The notes beneath the pieces were generated by a model. It did not search any database, was not told the origin of the DNA, and saw nothing but the letters and a program-made list of their open reading frames with translations. A DNA stretch of 5,324 bases from NCBI GenBank assembly GCA_902782955.1, contig CACZPD010000088.1:1-5324 (forward strand), given 5' to 3'. The stretch is from an uncultured Erysipelotrichaceae bacterium. Its GTDB lineage: Bacteria > Bacillota_I > Bacilli_A > Erysipelotrichales > Erysipelotrichaceae. A program made the translations under genes and the position numbers. Positions 1 through 5,293 of the stretch are shown here, piece after piece. The stretch's first letter is position 1, and each line of letters begins with the position of its first letter.

Positions 1-1029
1 CTTCTGGAGCAGGGCCTCTATCCCTACACCAAGAGATATCTGGGCACCTTCAACAATCACTTCTCCACGATCGGCCTGATCGGCATGAACGAAGTCGGTC
101 TGAACGCGAAATGGCTGCGTGCCGACCTGACACATCCGGAAACCCAGAGCTTTGCAAGAGACGTGCTGAACCATATGCGTGAACGTCTGTCCGACTACCA
201 GGAAAAATACGGCGACCTGTACAACCTGGAAGCTACACCGGCAGAATCCACAACATATCGTTTTGCGAAGCACGACAAAGAGGAATTCCCGGATATCATT
301 ACAGCAAACATGAACGGCACACCGTACTATACAAACTCTTCACATCTGCCGGTCGGATATACGGAAGACGTATTCTCCGCCCTGGATATCCAGGATGACC
401 TGCAGACGCTGTATACATCCGGTACCGTATTCCACGCATTCCTCGGCGAGAAGCTGCCTGACTGGAAAGCAGCTGCGAACCTGGTACGCAAGATCGCTGA
501 AAACTACAAACTGCCGTATTACACGATGTCCCCGACATACTCCGTATGCAGAGACCACGGCTATCTGACAGGCGAACAGTTCACATGTCCTGTATGCGGC
601 CAGAAGACAGAAGTCTACAGCCGTATCACAGGTTACTACAGACCGGTCCAGAACTGGAACGACGGCAAGGCGCAGGAATACAAAGACCGTAAGGTTTACA
701 ACATCGGCCGTTCCGTACTTCGTCACCAGGGTCCGAACCGCGCACCGGAAGCTGAGGCGCCGGCTGTTGCGGTACAGCCTGCAAACGAAGCTTCAGGCCT
801 CTCCGTTTACCTGTTCAAGACCCCGACATGCCCCAACTGCAAGGCTGCCGGAGCGCTTCTGGACAAGGCAGGCGTAGCTTACCAGGCACTGAATGCCAAT
901 GAAGAACCGGAACTGGTTGCCAAATACGGTATCAAGCAGGCACCGACACTGATCCTTGCGGATGAGAACGGATTTGAGAAATTCCGCGGTGTTTCCGATA
1001 TCAAAGGCTGGCTGATGCGCCGTTCATAA
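1..1029 (+). CDS. nrdD: Anaerobic ribonucleoside-triphosphate reductase (class III, NrdD), C-terminal part, fused to a glutaredoxin/NrdH-like domain; 5' end outside window
   Basis: Glycyl-radical enzyme that reduces ribonucleotides to deoxyribonucleotides in the cytoplasm without oxygen. The frame is open from base 1, so this is a 5'-partial gene with 342 visible codons; the ATG at 85 lies inside the conserved GLIGMNE stretch and is not a start. Visible NrdD landmarks are GLIGMNE (residues 26-32 of the visible part), NLEATPAE, the YTNSSHLPVG region, a zinc site (Cys183, probably His186, Cys196, Cys199) and SRITGYYRP, where Gly211 (bases 631-633) is the expected radical glycine. After an Ala/Pro/Glu-rich linker (about residues 241-266), an extra domain of about 76 residues begins. 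It has a redoxin active site CPNC (Cys277 and Cys280, bases 829-840) and a cis-proline motif APT (Pro315). NrdD normally ends soon after the glycyl-radical loop, so this is a fusion. The domain probably supplies reducing electrons. The activase gene nrdG is not in the window. trxB follows after 12 bases. Confidence 0.95.
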   Translation, partial: LLEQGLYPYTKRYLGTFNNHFSTIGLIGMNEVGLNAKWLRADLTHPETQSFARDVLNHMRERLSDYQEKYGDLYNLEATPAESTTYRFAKHDKEEFPDIITANMNGTPYYTNSSHLPVGYTEDVFSALDIQDDLQTLYTSGTVFHAFLGEKLPDWKAAANLVRKIAENYKLPYYTMSPTYSVCRDHGYLTGEQFTCPVCGQKTEVYSRITGYYRPVQNWNDGKAQEYKDRKVYNIGRSVLRHQGPNRAPEAEAPAVAVQPANEASGLSVYLFKTPTCPNCKAAGALLDKAGVAYQALNANEEPELVAKYGIKQAPTLILADENGFEKFRGVSDIKGWLMRRS

Positions 1030-1041
1030 GGGGAAACCGCC

Positions 1042-1959
1042 ATGTATGATGTAATCGTGGTCGGCGGCGGACCTGCCGGCATGACAGCTGCGCTGTATGC
1101 GCTGCGCAACGGGAAGTCCGTGCTTGTAATTGAAAAGAACGGCTTCGGCGGACAGATCACGCATTCCCCGAAAGTGGAAAACTATCCGGGAACGCTGTCC
1201 ATGAGCGGGAACGAATTCGCGGACCACATGCTGGACCAGATCCTGGCCCAGGCTGCCGAGATCGAATTCGAGACCGTGACATCCGTACAGTCCCTCCCGG
1301 ACTGCAAGGAAGTGAAAACAGAGGAAGGAAGTACATTTACTTCCGAAACCGTCATCCTGGCAACCGGCGTCAAACACCGCATGCTGGGACTGGAAGGCGA
1401 GAATGAACTGGTCGGTGAAGGGATCTCCTTCTGCGCCGTCTGTGACGGTGACTTCTATTCCGGAAAACATGTATGTGTTGCCGGCGGCGGCAACTCTGCC
1501 CTGCAGGAAGCGATCCTGCTGGCGGAAAAATGCAGCGAAGTAACGATCCTGCAGGACCTGCCGTTCCTGACAGGCGAAAGCAAACTGCAGGAAACGCTCC
1601 GCTCCAGAAAGAACGTACAGATCATCACCGGCGTAGGCATTACCGGCCTTCTGCAGGAAAACGGTGAATTCAAGGGCGTTGAGATCACCCAGAAGGAAGA
1701 CGGCGAGACCTGCCGGGTCTCCTGCGACGGCCTGTTCGTGGCAATCGGCCTGATCCCGGAAAACGACGCGTTCAAAGAACTCGCCGAACTGGATGACCGC
1801 GGCTACTTCGACGCGGATGAGATGTGCCTGACAAAGACGCCGGGCATCTATGTGGCAGGTGACTGCCGCAGAAAGCAGATCCGCCAGCTGACGACTGCAG
1901 CTGCGGACGGCGCATGCGCGGCACTGGCCGCATGCCGTTATATCAACGAGCGCAAATAG
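1042..1959 (+). CDS. trxB: Thioredoxin reductase-like FAD flavoprotein with atypical pyridine-nucleotide site
   Basis: A 305-residue low-molecular-weight thioredoxin-reductase-type protein, close to the family's usual 310-320 residues. It should pass electrons from a nicotinamide or another donor through FAD and a redox cysteine pair to a redoxin. Seen: N-terminal FAD motif GGGPAG (residues 8-13), GGQI and the ENYPG stretch; active site CAVCD (Cys131 and Cys134, bases 1432-1443) instead of the common CATCD; the second nucleotide motif GGGNSA (148-153); and the C-terminal FAD motif GDC followed by RQLTTAAADG (273-290). Odd: the HRRxxxR motif that holds the NADPH 2'-phosphate is absent. Its place, residues 171-177, reads QDLPFLT, with Asp where the first Arg should be. 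NADPH is therefore doubtful; NADH or a non-pyridine donor is possible. The start is supported by AAGGGG at 1028-1033, eight bases upstream of the ATG. The gene is 12 bases behind the nrdD-redoxin fusion, so that redoxin domain is the likeliest partner (inferred). Confidence 0.92.
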   Translation: MYDVIVVGGGPAGMTAALYALRNGKSVLVIEKNGFGGQITHSPKVENYPGTLSMSGNEFADHMLDQILAQAAEIEFETVTSVQSLPDCKEVKTEEGSTFTSETVILATGVKHRMLGLEGENELVGEGISFCAVCDGDFYSGKHVCVAGGGNSALQEAILLAEKCSEVTILQDLPFLTGESKLQETLRSRKNVQIITGVGITGLLQENGEFKGVEITQKEDGETCRVSCDGLFVAIGLIPENDAFKELAELDDRGYFDADEMCLTKTPGIYVAGDCRRKQIRQLTTAAADGACAALAACRYINERK

Positions 1960-1964
1960 GAAAG

Positions 1965-2007
1965 AAACAGAATGTTAAACAATCAGACTGATTGACATTC
2001 TGTTTTT
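1965..2007 (+). terminator. Compound-hairpin intrinsic terminator of the nrdD-trxB unit
   Basis: Begins five bases after the trxB stop codon. Bases 1965-1975 (AAACAGAATGT) pair perfectly with 1995-2005 (ACATTCTGTTT) for 11 base pairs. Inside, after a four-base bulge, 1980-1985 (CAATCA) pair with 1989-1994 (TGATTG) around a three-base loop. The descending arm runs into TTTTT at 2003-2007. The long stem plus U-tract directly after a stop codon fits Rho-independent termination, although the stem is A/T-rich. Confidence 0.82.
1980..1994. promoter_or_regulatory. 15-base perfect dyad overlapping the -35 box (possible operator)
   Basis: CAATCAGACTGATTG has seven-base arms that are exact reverse complements around a central A. 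Its last three bases are the first three of the TTGACA -35 box. It also forms the apical part of the trxB terminator hairpin, so the symmetry may only serve RNA folding. A repressor site is a possibility, not shown by sequence alone. Confidence 0.35.
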
Positions 2008-2017
2008 CATTTATAAT
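1992..2017 (+). promoter_or_regulatory. Sigma-70-type promoter candidate for the SHOCT protein gene
   Basis: A perfect TTGACA lies at 1992-1997 and a perfect TATAAT at 2012-2017. The spacer is only 14 bases, short of the usual 16-18, so the -35 may contribute less than its match suggests. The -35 overlaps the descending arm of the preceding terminator. A start of transcription near 2024 would leave a leader of about 20 bases, which argues against translation starting at the ATG at 2020. Confidence 0.6.
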
Positions 2018-2031
2018 GAATGCAAACGAAG

Positions 2032-2043
2032 AGAGGTGAAGAG
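2032..2043 (+). promoter_or_regulatory. Ribosome binding site that fixes the start at 2044
   Basis: AGAGGTGA at 2032-2039 lies four bases before the ATG at 2044. The alternative in-frame ATG at 2020 has no purine-rich site ahead of it; the -10 box occupies that position instead. Confidence 0.75.
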
Positions 2044-2724
2044 ATGCCTGTATTTGATGTATATGATGTATCAAAGCTGGAAGTGGAAATGCTCAGCGGA
2101 AAAGAAGATGTCGGTGCCGGAAACGGCGCGAAACAGGCGATCTATTATGATGACGGCGTGCCGGGTATTGTCTGGTTCAGAAGATCCGGCGGCCGGGAAT
2201 ATGAAGTACTGGAATATGACTGGAACGGTCCCCGTTTTACGGATGTGATGATCCAGGACAACCAGACCAGCACCAATACGTTTTCCAAGCGGAAAGGCAG
2301 GGTGGCAGGCGCCCTGATCGGGACGATCCTGATGCCGGGTATCGGTACGGTGATCGGCGCTGCCGTCGGAACCGGGAGGAAAGAGACTGCGACGACTTCC
2401 GGCCAGGCCATGTCGCATATCGAAACAAGGGAAGTGCCCGCTCCGGCAAGAATGCGGCTGCGGGACCTCGATACGGATGAGATCTTTTCCATTACGTTTC
2501 TGTGTGATTCTTCGCTGGATACCCGGATCCGCAATACCGTTGCGGCAAACCTGGAACCGCTGGATGTGATCGAATACGAGGAAAGACCGCTGCTGGAAGA
2601 ACCGGTCCGCAAACCGGATGATATCCTCGAACAGATCAGCCGGCTGAAAAGCCTGCTGGATGAGGAAGCCATCAGCCGGGACGAATACGAGATCTTAAAA
2701 AAGAAATTGTTTGAAAAATCTTGA
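2044..2724 (+). CDS. SHOCT domain protein with a glycine-zipper segment, function unknown
   Basis: A 226-residue protein of unknown function. The N-terminal part (residues 1-80) is soluble-looking, has no signal peptide and I do not recognise it. Residues 85-112 form a Gly/Ala/Ile-rich hydrophobic segment flanked by basic residues (GRVAGALIG, then PGIGTVIGAAVG), matching a glycine-zipper type of membrane-inserting or membrane-associated stretch. A third region (about 134-180) contains a CDSS-containing beta-like segment that may be a small ligand or protein-binding fold. Residues 193-223 match the short C-terminal SHOCT domain: DILEQISRLKSLLDEEAIS followed by DEYEILKKKLF. SHOCT domains occur at the ends of many unrelated bacterial proteins and are thought to mediate oligomerisation or partner binding. 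It has its own promoter-like sequence upstream and is followed 49 bases later by the zinc-ribbon gene. Domain calls are firm; no biochemical role can be assigned. Confidence 0.88.
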   Translation: MPVFDVYDVSKLEVEMLSGKEDVGAGNGAKQAIYYDDGVPGIVWFRRSGGREYEVLEYDWNGPRFTDVMIQDNQTSTNTFSKRKGRVAGALIGTILMPGIGTVIGAAVGTGRKETATTSGQAMSHIETREVPAPARMRLRDLDTDEIFSITFLCDSSLDTRIRNTVAANLEPLDVIEYEERPLLEEPVRKPDDILEQISRLKSLLDEEAISRDEYEILKKKLFEKS

Positions 2725-2735
2725 CCGCCGGTCAA
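2721..2735. promoter_or_regulatory. Inverted repeat TTGACC-GCC-GGTCAA covering the -35 box (possible operator)
   Basis: Six-base arms are exact reverse complements around GCC. The left arm is the -35 box itself. No U-tract follows, so it does not look like a terminator; its placement is typical of a repressor site. The binding protein is unknown. Confidence 0.45.
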
Positions 2736-2748
2736 ACCGTGCTATTAT
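2721..2748 (+). promoter_or_regulatory. Promoter candidate for the zinc-ribbon protein gene
   Basis: TTGACC at 2721-2726 (five of six consensus bases) and TATTAT at 2743-2748 (five of six) are separated by 16 bases. The -35 box contains the stop codon (2722-2724) of the upstream SHOCT gene. The predicted transcription start near 2755 lies just ahead of the Shine-Dalgarno site. Confidence 0.6.
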
Positions 2749-2757
2749 GTTTTCTGT

Positions 2758-2773
2758 AAAGGAGATGAAAACT
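2758..2773 (+). promoter_or_regulatory. Ribosome binding site that fixes the start at 2774
   Basis: AAAGGAG at 2758-2764 lies nine bases before the ATG at 2774. An in-frame ATG at 2765 touches the Shine-Dalgarno core and an upstream TTG at 2711 lies inside the previous gene and has no site, so both are poorer starts. Confidence 0.75.
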
Positions 2774-3385
2774 ATGGATTTTTCAAAAGTATTCACTAAA
2801 AAGTATCCTCTGACCCAGGGCGCCAACCCGCAGACTGTTGCGTATGCGCTGGCTGAATATCTTGATCTGAAGAAAAACATGATCACGCAGACAATGCGTA
2901 CCAAGAGCGGCTACACCATCCAGTGCAAAGGTGACGCCGAAGCGGAATGGACAAAGTACATCGGCATGGACGCGGCGCTTTCCGTTGATCTGAGCCAGAG
3001 CGATGACATCCTGGTCGTCGACATCGGATTTGACCGCTGGATGGAAAAGCTCGGAATCGCTGCGATCGGCGCAATCTTCTTCCAGCCGCTGATGATCGCT
3101 ACCGGCATCGGCGCACTCCGCCAGATGGCGATCCCGCAGGATATCTTCAATTTCATCGAGAAGTATCTCGGTGTGGAAGAGATCCGCGAAGAACCGCAGG
3201 TGCGCATGCAGGAAGAAAGCGGCATCGTATGCCCGGCATGCGGGACACTGAACCGCGAAGGCGCAATTTTCTGCAAGACCTGCGGATCAGAACTGGTGCA
3301 GGAAGAGATCCGCTGCCCGAACTGCAACGAACTGCTGGACGGGGATGAGATCTTCTGCCCGAAGTGCGGCACAAAAATTCAATAA
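2774..3385 (+). CDS. Double zinc-ribbon protein with a hydrophobic segment, function unknown
   Basis: A 203-residue protein of unknown function. Residues 1-90 form a mixed alpha/beta domain that I do not recognise; it includes GYTIQ, the WTKYIGMD stretch and a DDILVVDIG strand. Residues 93-115 are a hydrophobic stretch (LGIAAIGAIFFQPLMIATG and on) long enough for one membrane span. A short amphipathic region (about 120-133) and an acidic linker follow. The C-terminus has two four-cysteine zinc ribbons: Cys153, Cys156, Cys167, Cys170 and Cys181, Cys184, Cys195, Cys198. Each has the CPxC...FCxxCG pattern of short bacterial zinc ribbons that usually bind partners rather than catalyse. No signal peptide is seen. 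A likely picture, inferred only, is a membrane-anchored protein with a cytoplasmic double zinc ribbon. The gene has its own promoter candidate and a terminator directly behind it, so it may be monocistronic. Confidence 0.9.
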   Translation: MDFSKVFTKKYPLTQGANPQTVAYALAEYLDLKKNMITQTMRTKSGYTIQCKGDAEAEWTKYIGMDAALSVDLSQSDDILVVDIGFDRWMEKLGIAAIGAIFFQPLMIATGIGALRQMAIPQDIFNFIEKYLGVEEIREEPQVRMQEESGIVCPACGTLNREGAIFCKTCGSELVQEEIRCPNCNELLDGDEIFCPKCGTKIQ

Positions 3386-3390
3386 ATAAA

Positions 3391-3431
3391 ATAACATCAG
3401 CTATGAAAGAATGGCTGATGTTATAATTTTT
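3391..3431 (+). terminator. Intrinsic terminator after the zinc-ribbon gene
   Basis: Starts five bases after the stop codon. Bases 3391-3401 (ATAACATCAGC) pair perfectly with 3414-3424 (GCTGATGTTAT). Three more pairs (one T-G, two A-T) close to a six-base loop GAAAGA at 3405-3410. A T-tract at 3427-3431 follows two bases after the stem. Confidence 0.85.
3419..3427 (+). promoter_or_regulatory. Extended -10 promoter candidate for the hprK operon
   Basis: TGTTATAAT is a full extended -10 element (TGn followed by TATAAT, the latter at 3422-3427). No convincing -35 box lies 16-18 bases upstream, which is acceptable for extended -10 promoters. It sits within the descending arm and tail of the preceding terminator. 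Transcription would begin near 3434, about 18 bases before hprK. Confidence 0.5.
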
Positions 3432-3451
3432 ATCAGAAGGAGGCAGAATCC

Positions 3452-4396
3452 ATGTCCGAAACCAAATACACAAAAAAAGTAACCGTCCGTGAAATCATGG
3501 AATTTTTCGGTCTGGAGAGGCTGACAGGCAATGATCAGGCCCTCGAAAGATGGACGGTAGTTCCGGATGTAAACCGCCCCGGATTTGAGCTTTGCGGATT
3601 CTATAAGAAAACAGAACCGAGAAGGATCGTTATTATAGGAAACAAGGAATCCGAATTTATCAAGACAATGCCGGAAGAAGATCAGCGCACCCGCTTCCCG
3701 ATGTTAACGGACGGGCTGACGCCGATGATCATCCTTACCCGCAACAACGAACTGCCGCCGATCCTGAAGGAAGTAGCGGAACAGACAAACTTTCCGATTG
3801 CGAGAACAGCACTGAACACATCAAGATTTTCCACAGACCTGATTACATTTCTCGATGAAAAACTGGCTAAGGAAGATACCATGACCGGTGTACTGCTGAA
3901 TGTATACGGAAAAGGCGTGCTGCTTTCCGGAGAGAGCGGGATGGGCAAATCCGAAACCGCGCTGGAACTGATATCGAAAGGTCATGTGCTGATCGCGGAT
4001 GACCGTGTGGATGTGCAGCATATTCACAACAAGATCTTCGGCCATGCACCGAAGATCATCAAAGGACTGCTTGAGATCCGCGGACTCGGCGTCAACGATG
4101 TGGAAAAGCTCTTCGGGGCAAGCGCGCTGGCTGACCGCCAGCAGATCGACCTCGTCATCAATCTCGTACCGTTTGAAAAACACGGCGAATATGACCGGAT
4201 CGGCGATGAGACCGAGCGCTATACCAATATCCTGGGCGTACTGATCCCGACGATCATCATCCCGCTGAGCGCAGGCCGCAACGTCGGCGTACTTGTTGAG
4301 ACGGCTGTCAAGAACTTCCGTCTGAAAGAGATCGGCTTCAACGGAGCAGATGAGATCCGCAGGCGGTTCATGGCCAATGTAGGAGGAGAGGAATGA
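3452..4396 (+). CDS. hprK: HPr kinase/phosphorylase (HprK)
   Basis: Bifunctional enzyme that phosphorylates Ser46 of the phosphotransferase protein HPr with ATP (or pyrophosphate) and removes the phosphate by phosphorolysis, giving pyrophosphate. In Gram-positive bacteria this controls carbon catabolite repression. Its 314 residues match the usual 305-320. Residues 1-135 form the N-terminal domain. The C-terminal kinase domain has the P-loop GESGMGKS (160-167) followed by ETALELI, the ADD motif (182-184), and the family signature LEIRGLGVNDVEKLFG (207-222), then YDRIG (247-251) and AGRN (274-277). Odd: the His that precedes GVL in the family (His140 in Bacillus subtilis) is Thr145 (bases 3884-3886). 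FGAGAVR becomes FGASALAD, and the RPGRN motif reads SAGRN. The kinase fold is clearly kept, but kinase/phosphorylase balance may differ. The start is supported by AAGGAGG at 3437-3443, eight bases upstream. The stop overlaps the next start. Confidence 0.95.
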   Translation: MSETKYTKKVTVREIMEFFGLERLTGNDQALERWTVVPDVNRPGFELCGFYKKTEPRRIVIIGNKESEFIKTMPEEDQRTRFPMLTDGLTPMIILTRNNELPPILKEVAEQTNFPIARTALNTSRFSTDLITFLDEKLAKEDTMTGVLLNVYGKGVLLSGESGMGKSETALELISKGHVLIADDRVDVQHIHNKIFGHAPKIIKGLLEIRGLGVNDVEKLFGASALADRQQIDLVINLVPFEKHGEYDRIGDETERYTNILGVLIPTIIIPLSAGRNVGVLVETAVKNFRLKEIGFNGADEIRRRFMANVGGEE

Positions 4397-5031
4397 TCAA
4401 GGCGGTTCTGTTTGATTTTGACGGTACACTGCTGGACAGTGAGGCAATGGTCATACACTGTTTCAGTCATCTGTTTGAAAAATACAGGCGCATTGAAGAT
4501 TTCACAAGAGAGTATCAGCTGGAGGTGTTCGGGCCTCCTTTACATACGGAAATGGTAAAATTGTTTCCGGGTCATGATCCGGATCAGATGATCCGTGAAT
4601 ACAGGGAATTCCAGAATACCCTGCCGGGGACCGGTGCAGTGCACCTGATCCCGCATGCGGCGGAGGTACTGGAGGAGCTGCAGAATAAAGGGATCCGCAT
4701 GGCGGTCATTTCTTCGCGTATTACGGCTTCCTGCCGGATGTGGATGAAGGAATTCGACCTGGAGCGGTATTTTGAGTTGATTCTCGGACAGGAAGCGTTC
4801 GATAAACCGAAACCGGATCCGGAAGGCATCGTGAAGGCATATGAAGCGATGGGGCTTCTGCCGGAAGAGTGCATCTATGCCGGTGACAACGCTTCCGATG
4901 TGACTGCCGCAAAACGGGCAGGTGTTTATTCTGTCGGTTTTGTGTCCAACCGGGAAAAAGCCGGTGAGATCCTGGACAGCCGTCCGGACCTTGTAATATA
5001 TGATCTGAAGGAGATCCTGAAATGCATTTAA
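4393..5031 (+). CDS. ppaX: HAD-superfamily phosphatase, PpaX-like (probable pyrophosphatase)
   Basis: A 212-residue soluble HAD hydrolase with every catalytic motif: DFDGT (nucleophile Asp8, acid/base Asp10), motif II Ser107 within VISS, motif III Lys138 in DKPKPDP, and motif IV GDNASD (Asp165 and Asp169). A helical cap lies between motifs I and II (about residues 15-85). Cap features such as FGPPL, the DQMIREYREF helix and the spacing to the core resemble Bacillus subtilis PpaX, recalled from memory rather than aligned. PpaX hydrolyses the pyrophosphate released when HprK dephosphorylates Ser-HPr. The ATGA overlap with hprK (4393-4396) points to coupled translation and supports that role, but related HAD enzymes such as phosphoglycolate phosphatase cannot be excluded. 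In B. subtilis lgt sits between these genes; here it is absent. AGGAGGAG at 4381-4388 is the ribosome site. Confidence 0.85.
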   Translation: MIKAVLFDFDGTLLDSEAMVIHCFSHLFEKYRRIEDFTREYQLEVFGPPLHTEMVKLFPGHDPDQMIREYREFQNTLPGTGAVHLIPHAAEVLEELQNKGIRMAVISSRITASCRMWMKEFDLERYFELILGQEAFDKPKPDPEGIVKAYEAMGLLPEECIYAGDNASDVTAAKRAGVYSVGFVSNREKAGEILDSRPDLVIYDLKEILKCI

Positions 5032-5279
5032 CAGAACAAGATTTATATGAAAGTATTCTCTGGCGGAAAAAAGAGATCAATCTGAACGGCTGGAACGCCT
5101 ATGAACTCAGCGCATCGCAGCTGAAGGAAGAAAGCGGACTGGGGATCGATGTCTGCCGCAGCGCAATGAAGAAGTGCATGCTGGAAGGGGACCAGATCCA
5201 GGCGGATACGGAAAAGGAATTCCGTGTCGTTTATTACTGCGATAACCTTTCGGAGCACAGAAAGAGATTATTCTGGTAG
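5022..5279 (+). CDS. Small protein of unknown function, possible winged-helix fold
   Basis: An 85-residue protein that overlaps the end of the phosphatase gene by ten bases in another frame. AAGGAG at 5008-5013, eight bases before the ATG, supports this start. I do not recognise the family. The order of elements resembles a compact winged helix-turn-helix: helix 1 (about residues 4-18), helix 2 SASQLKEESG (30-39), helix 3 DVCRSAMKKCMLEG (43-56) and a beta wing (58-72, ending VVYY). The match to known transcription factors is not strong and Cys44 and Cys52 have no obvious partner site. Placement at the end of the hprK unit suggests co-expression, but a regulatory role is a guess. Confidence 0.8.
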   Translation: MHLTEQDLYESILWRKKEINLNGWNAYELSASQLKEESGLGIDVCRSAMKKCMLEGDQIQADTEKEFRVVYYCDNLSEHRKRLFW

Positions 5280-5293
5280 AAAAGAGGACTTCA

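Noticed and set aside
85..87. ATG as the start of nrdD
   Set aside because: The frame is open back to base 1, the upstream residues (YTKRYLGTFNNHFSTIGLIG) are conserved NrdD sequence, and no ribosome site precedes this ATG.
1024..1470. 148-residue open frame on the - strand opposite trxB
   Set aside because: It lies wholly opposite a firmly identified gene, has no recognisable motif, and is explained by the codon bias of trxB.
2020..2022. Upstream ATG as the start of the SHOCT gene
   Set aside because: It lies three bases after the -10 box with no Shine-Dalgarno site; the ATG at 2044 has AGAGGTGA at the right distance.
2711..2713. TTG start for the zinc-ribbon gene
   Set aside because: It would overlap the SHOCT gene and the promoter and lacks a ribosome site; AAAGGAG before 2774 fits much better.
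2145..2735. 196-residue open frame on the - strand opposite the SHOCT gene
   Set aside because: Serine/arginine-rich low-complexity composition typical of an antisense shadow; the + strand has clear domains and a ribosome site.
2721..2735. Inverted repeat as a terminator of the SHOCT gene
   Set aside because: Only six pairs with a three-base loop and no T-tract afterwards; an operator is more consistent.
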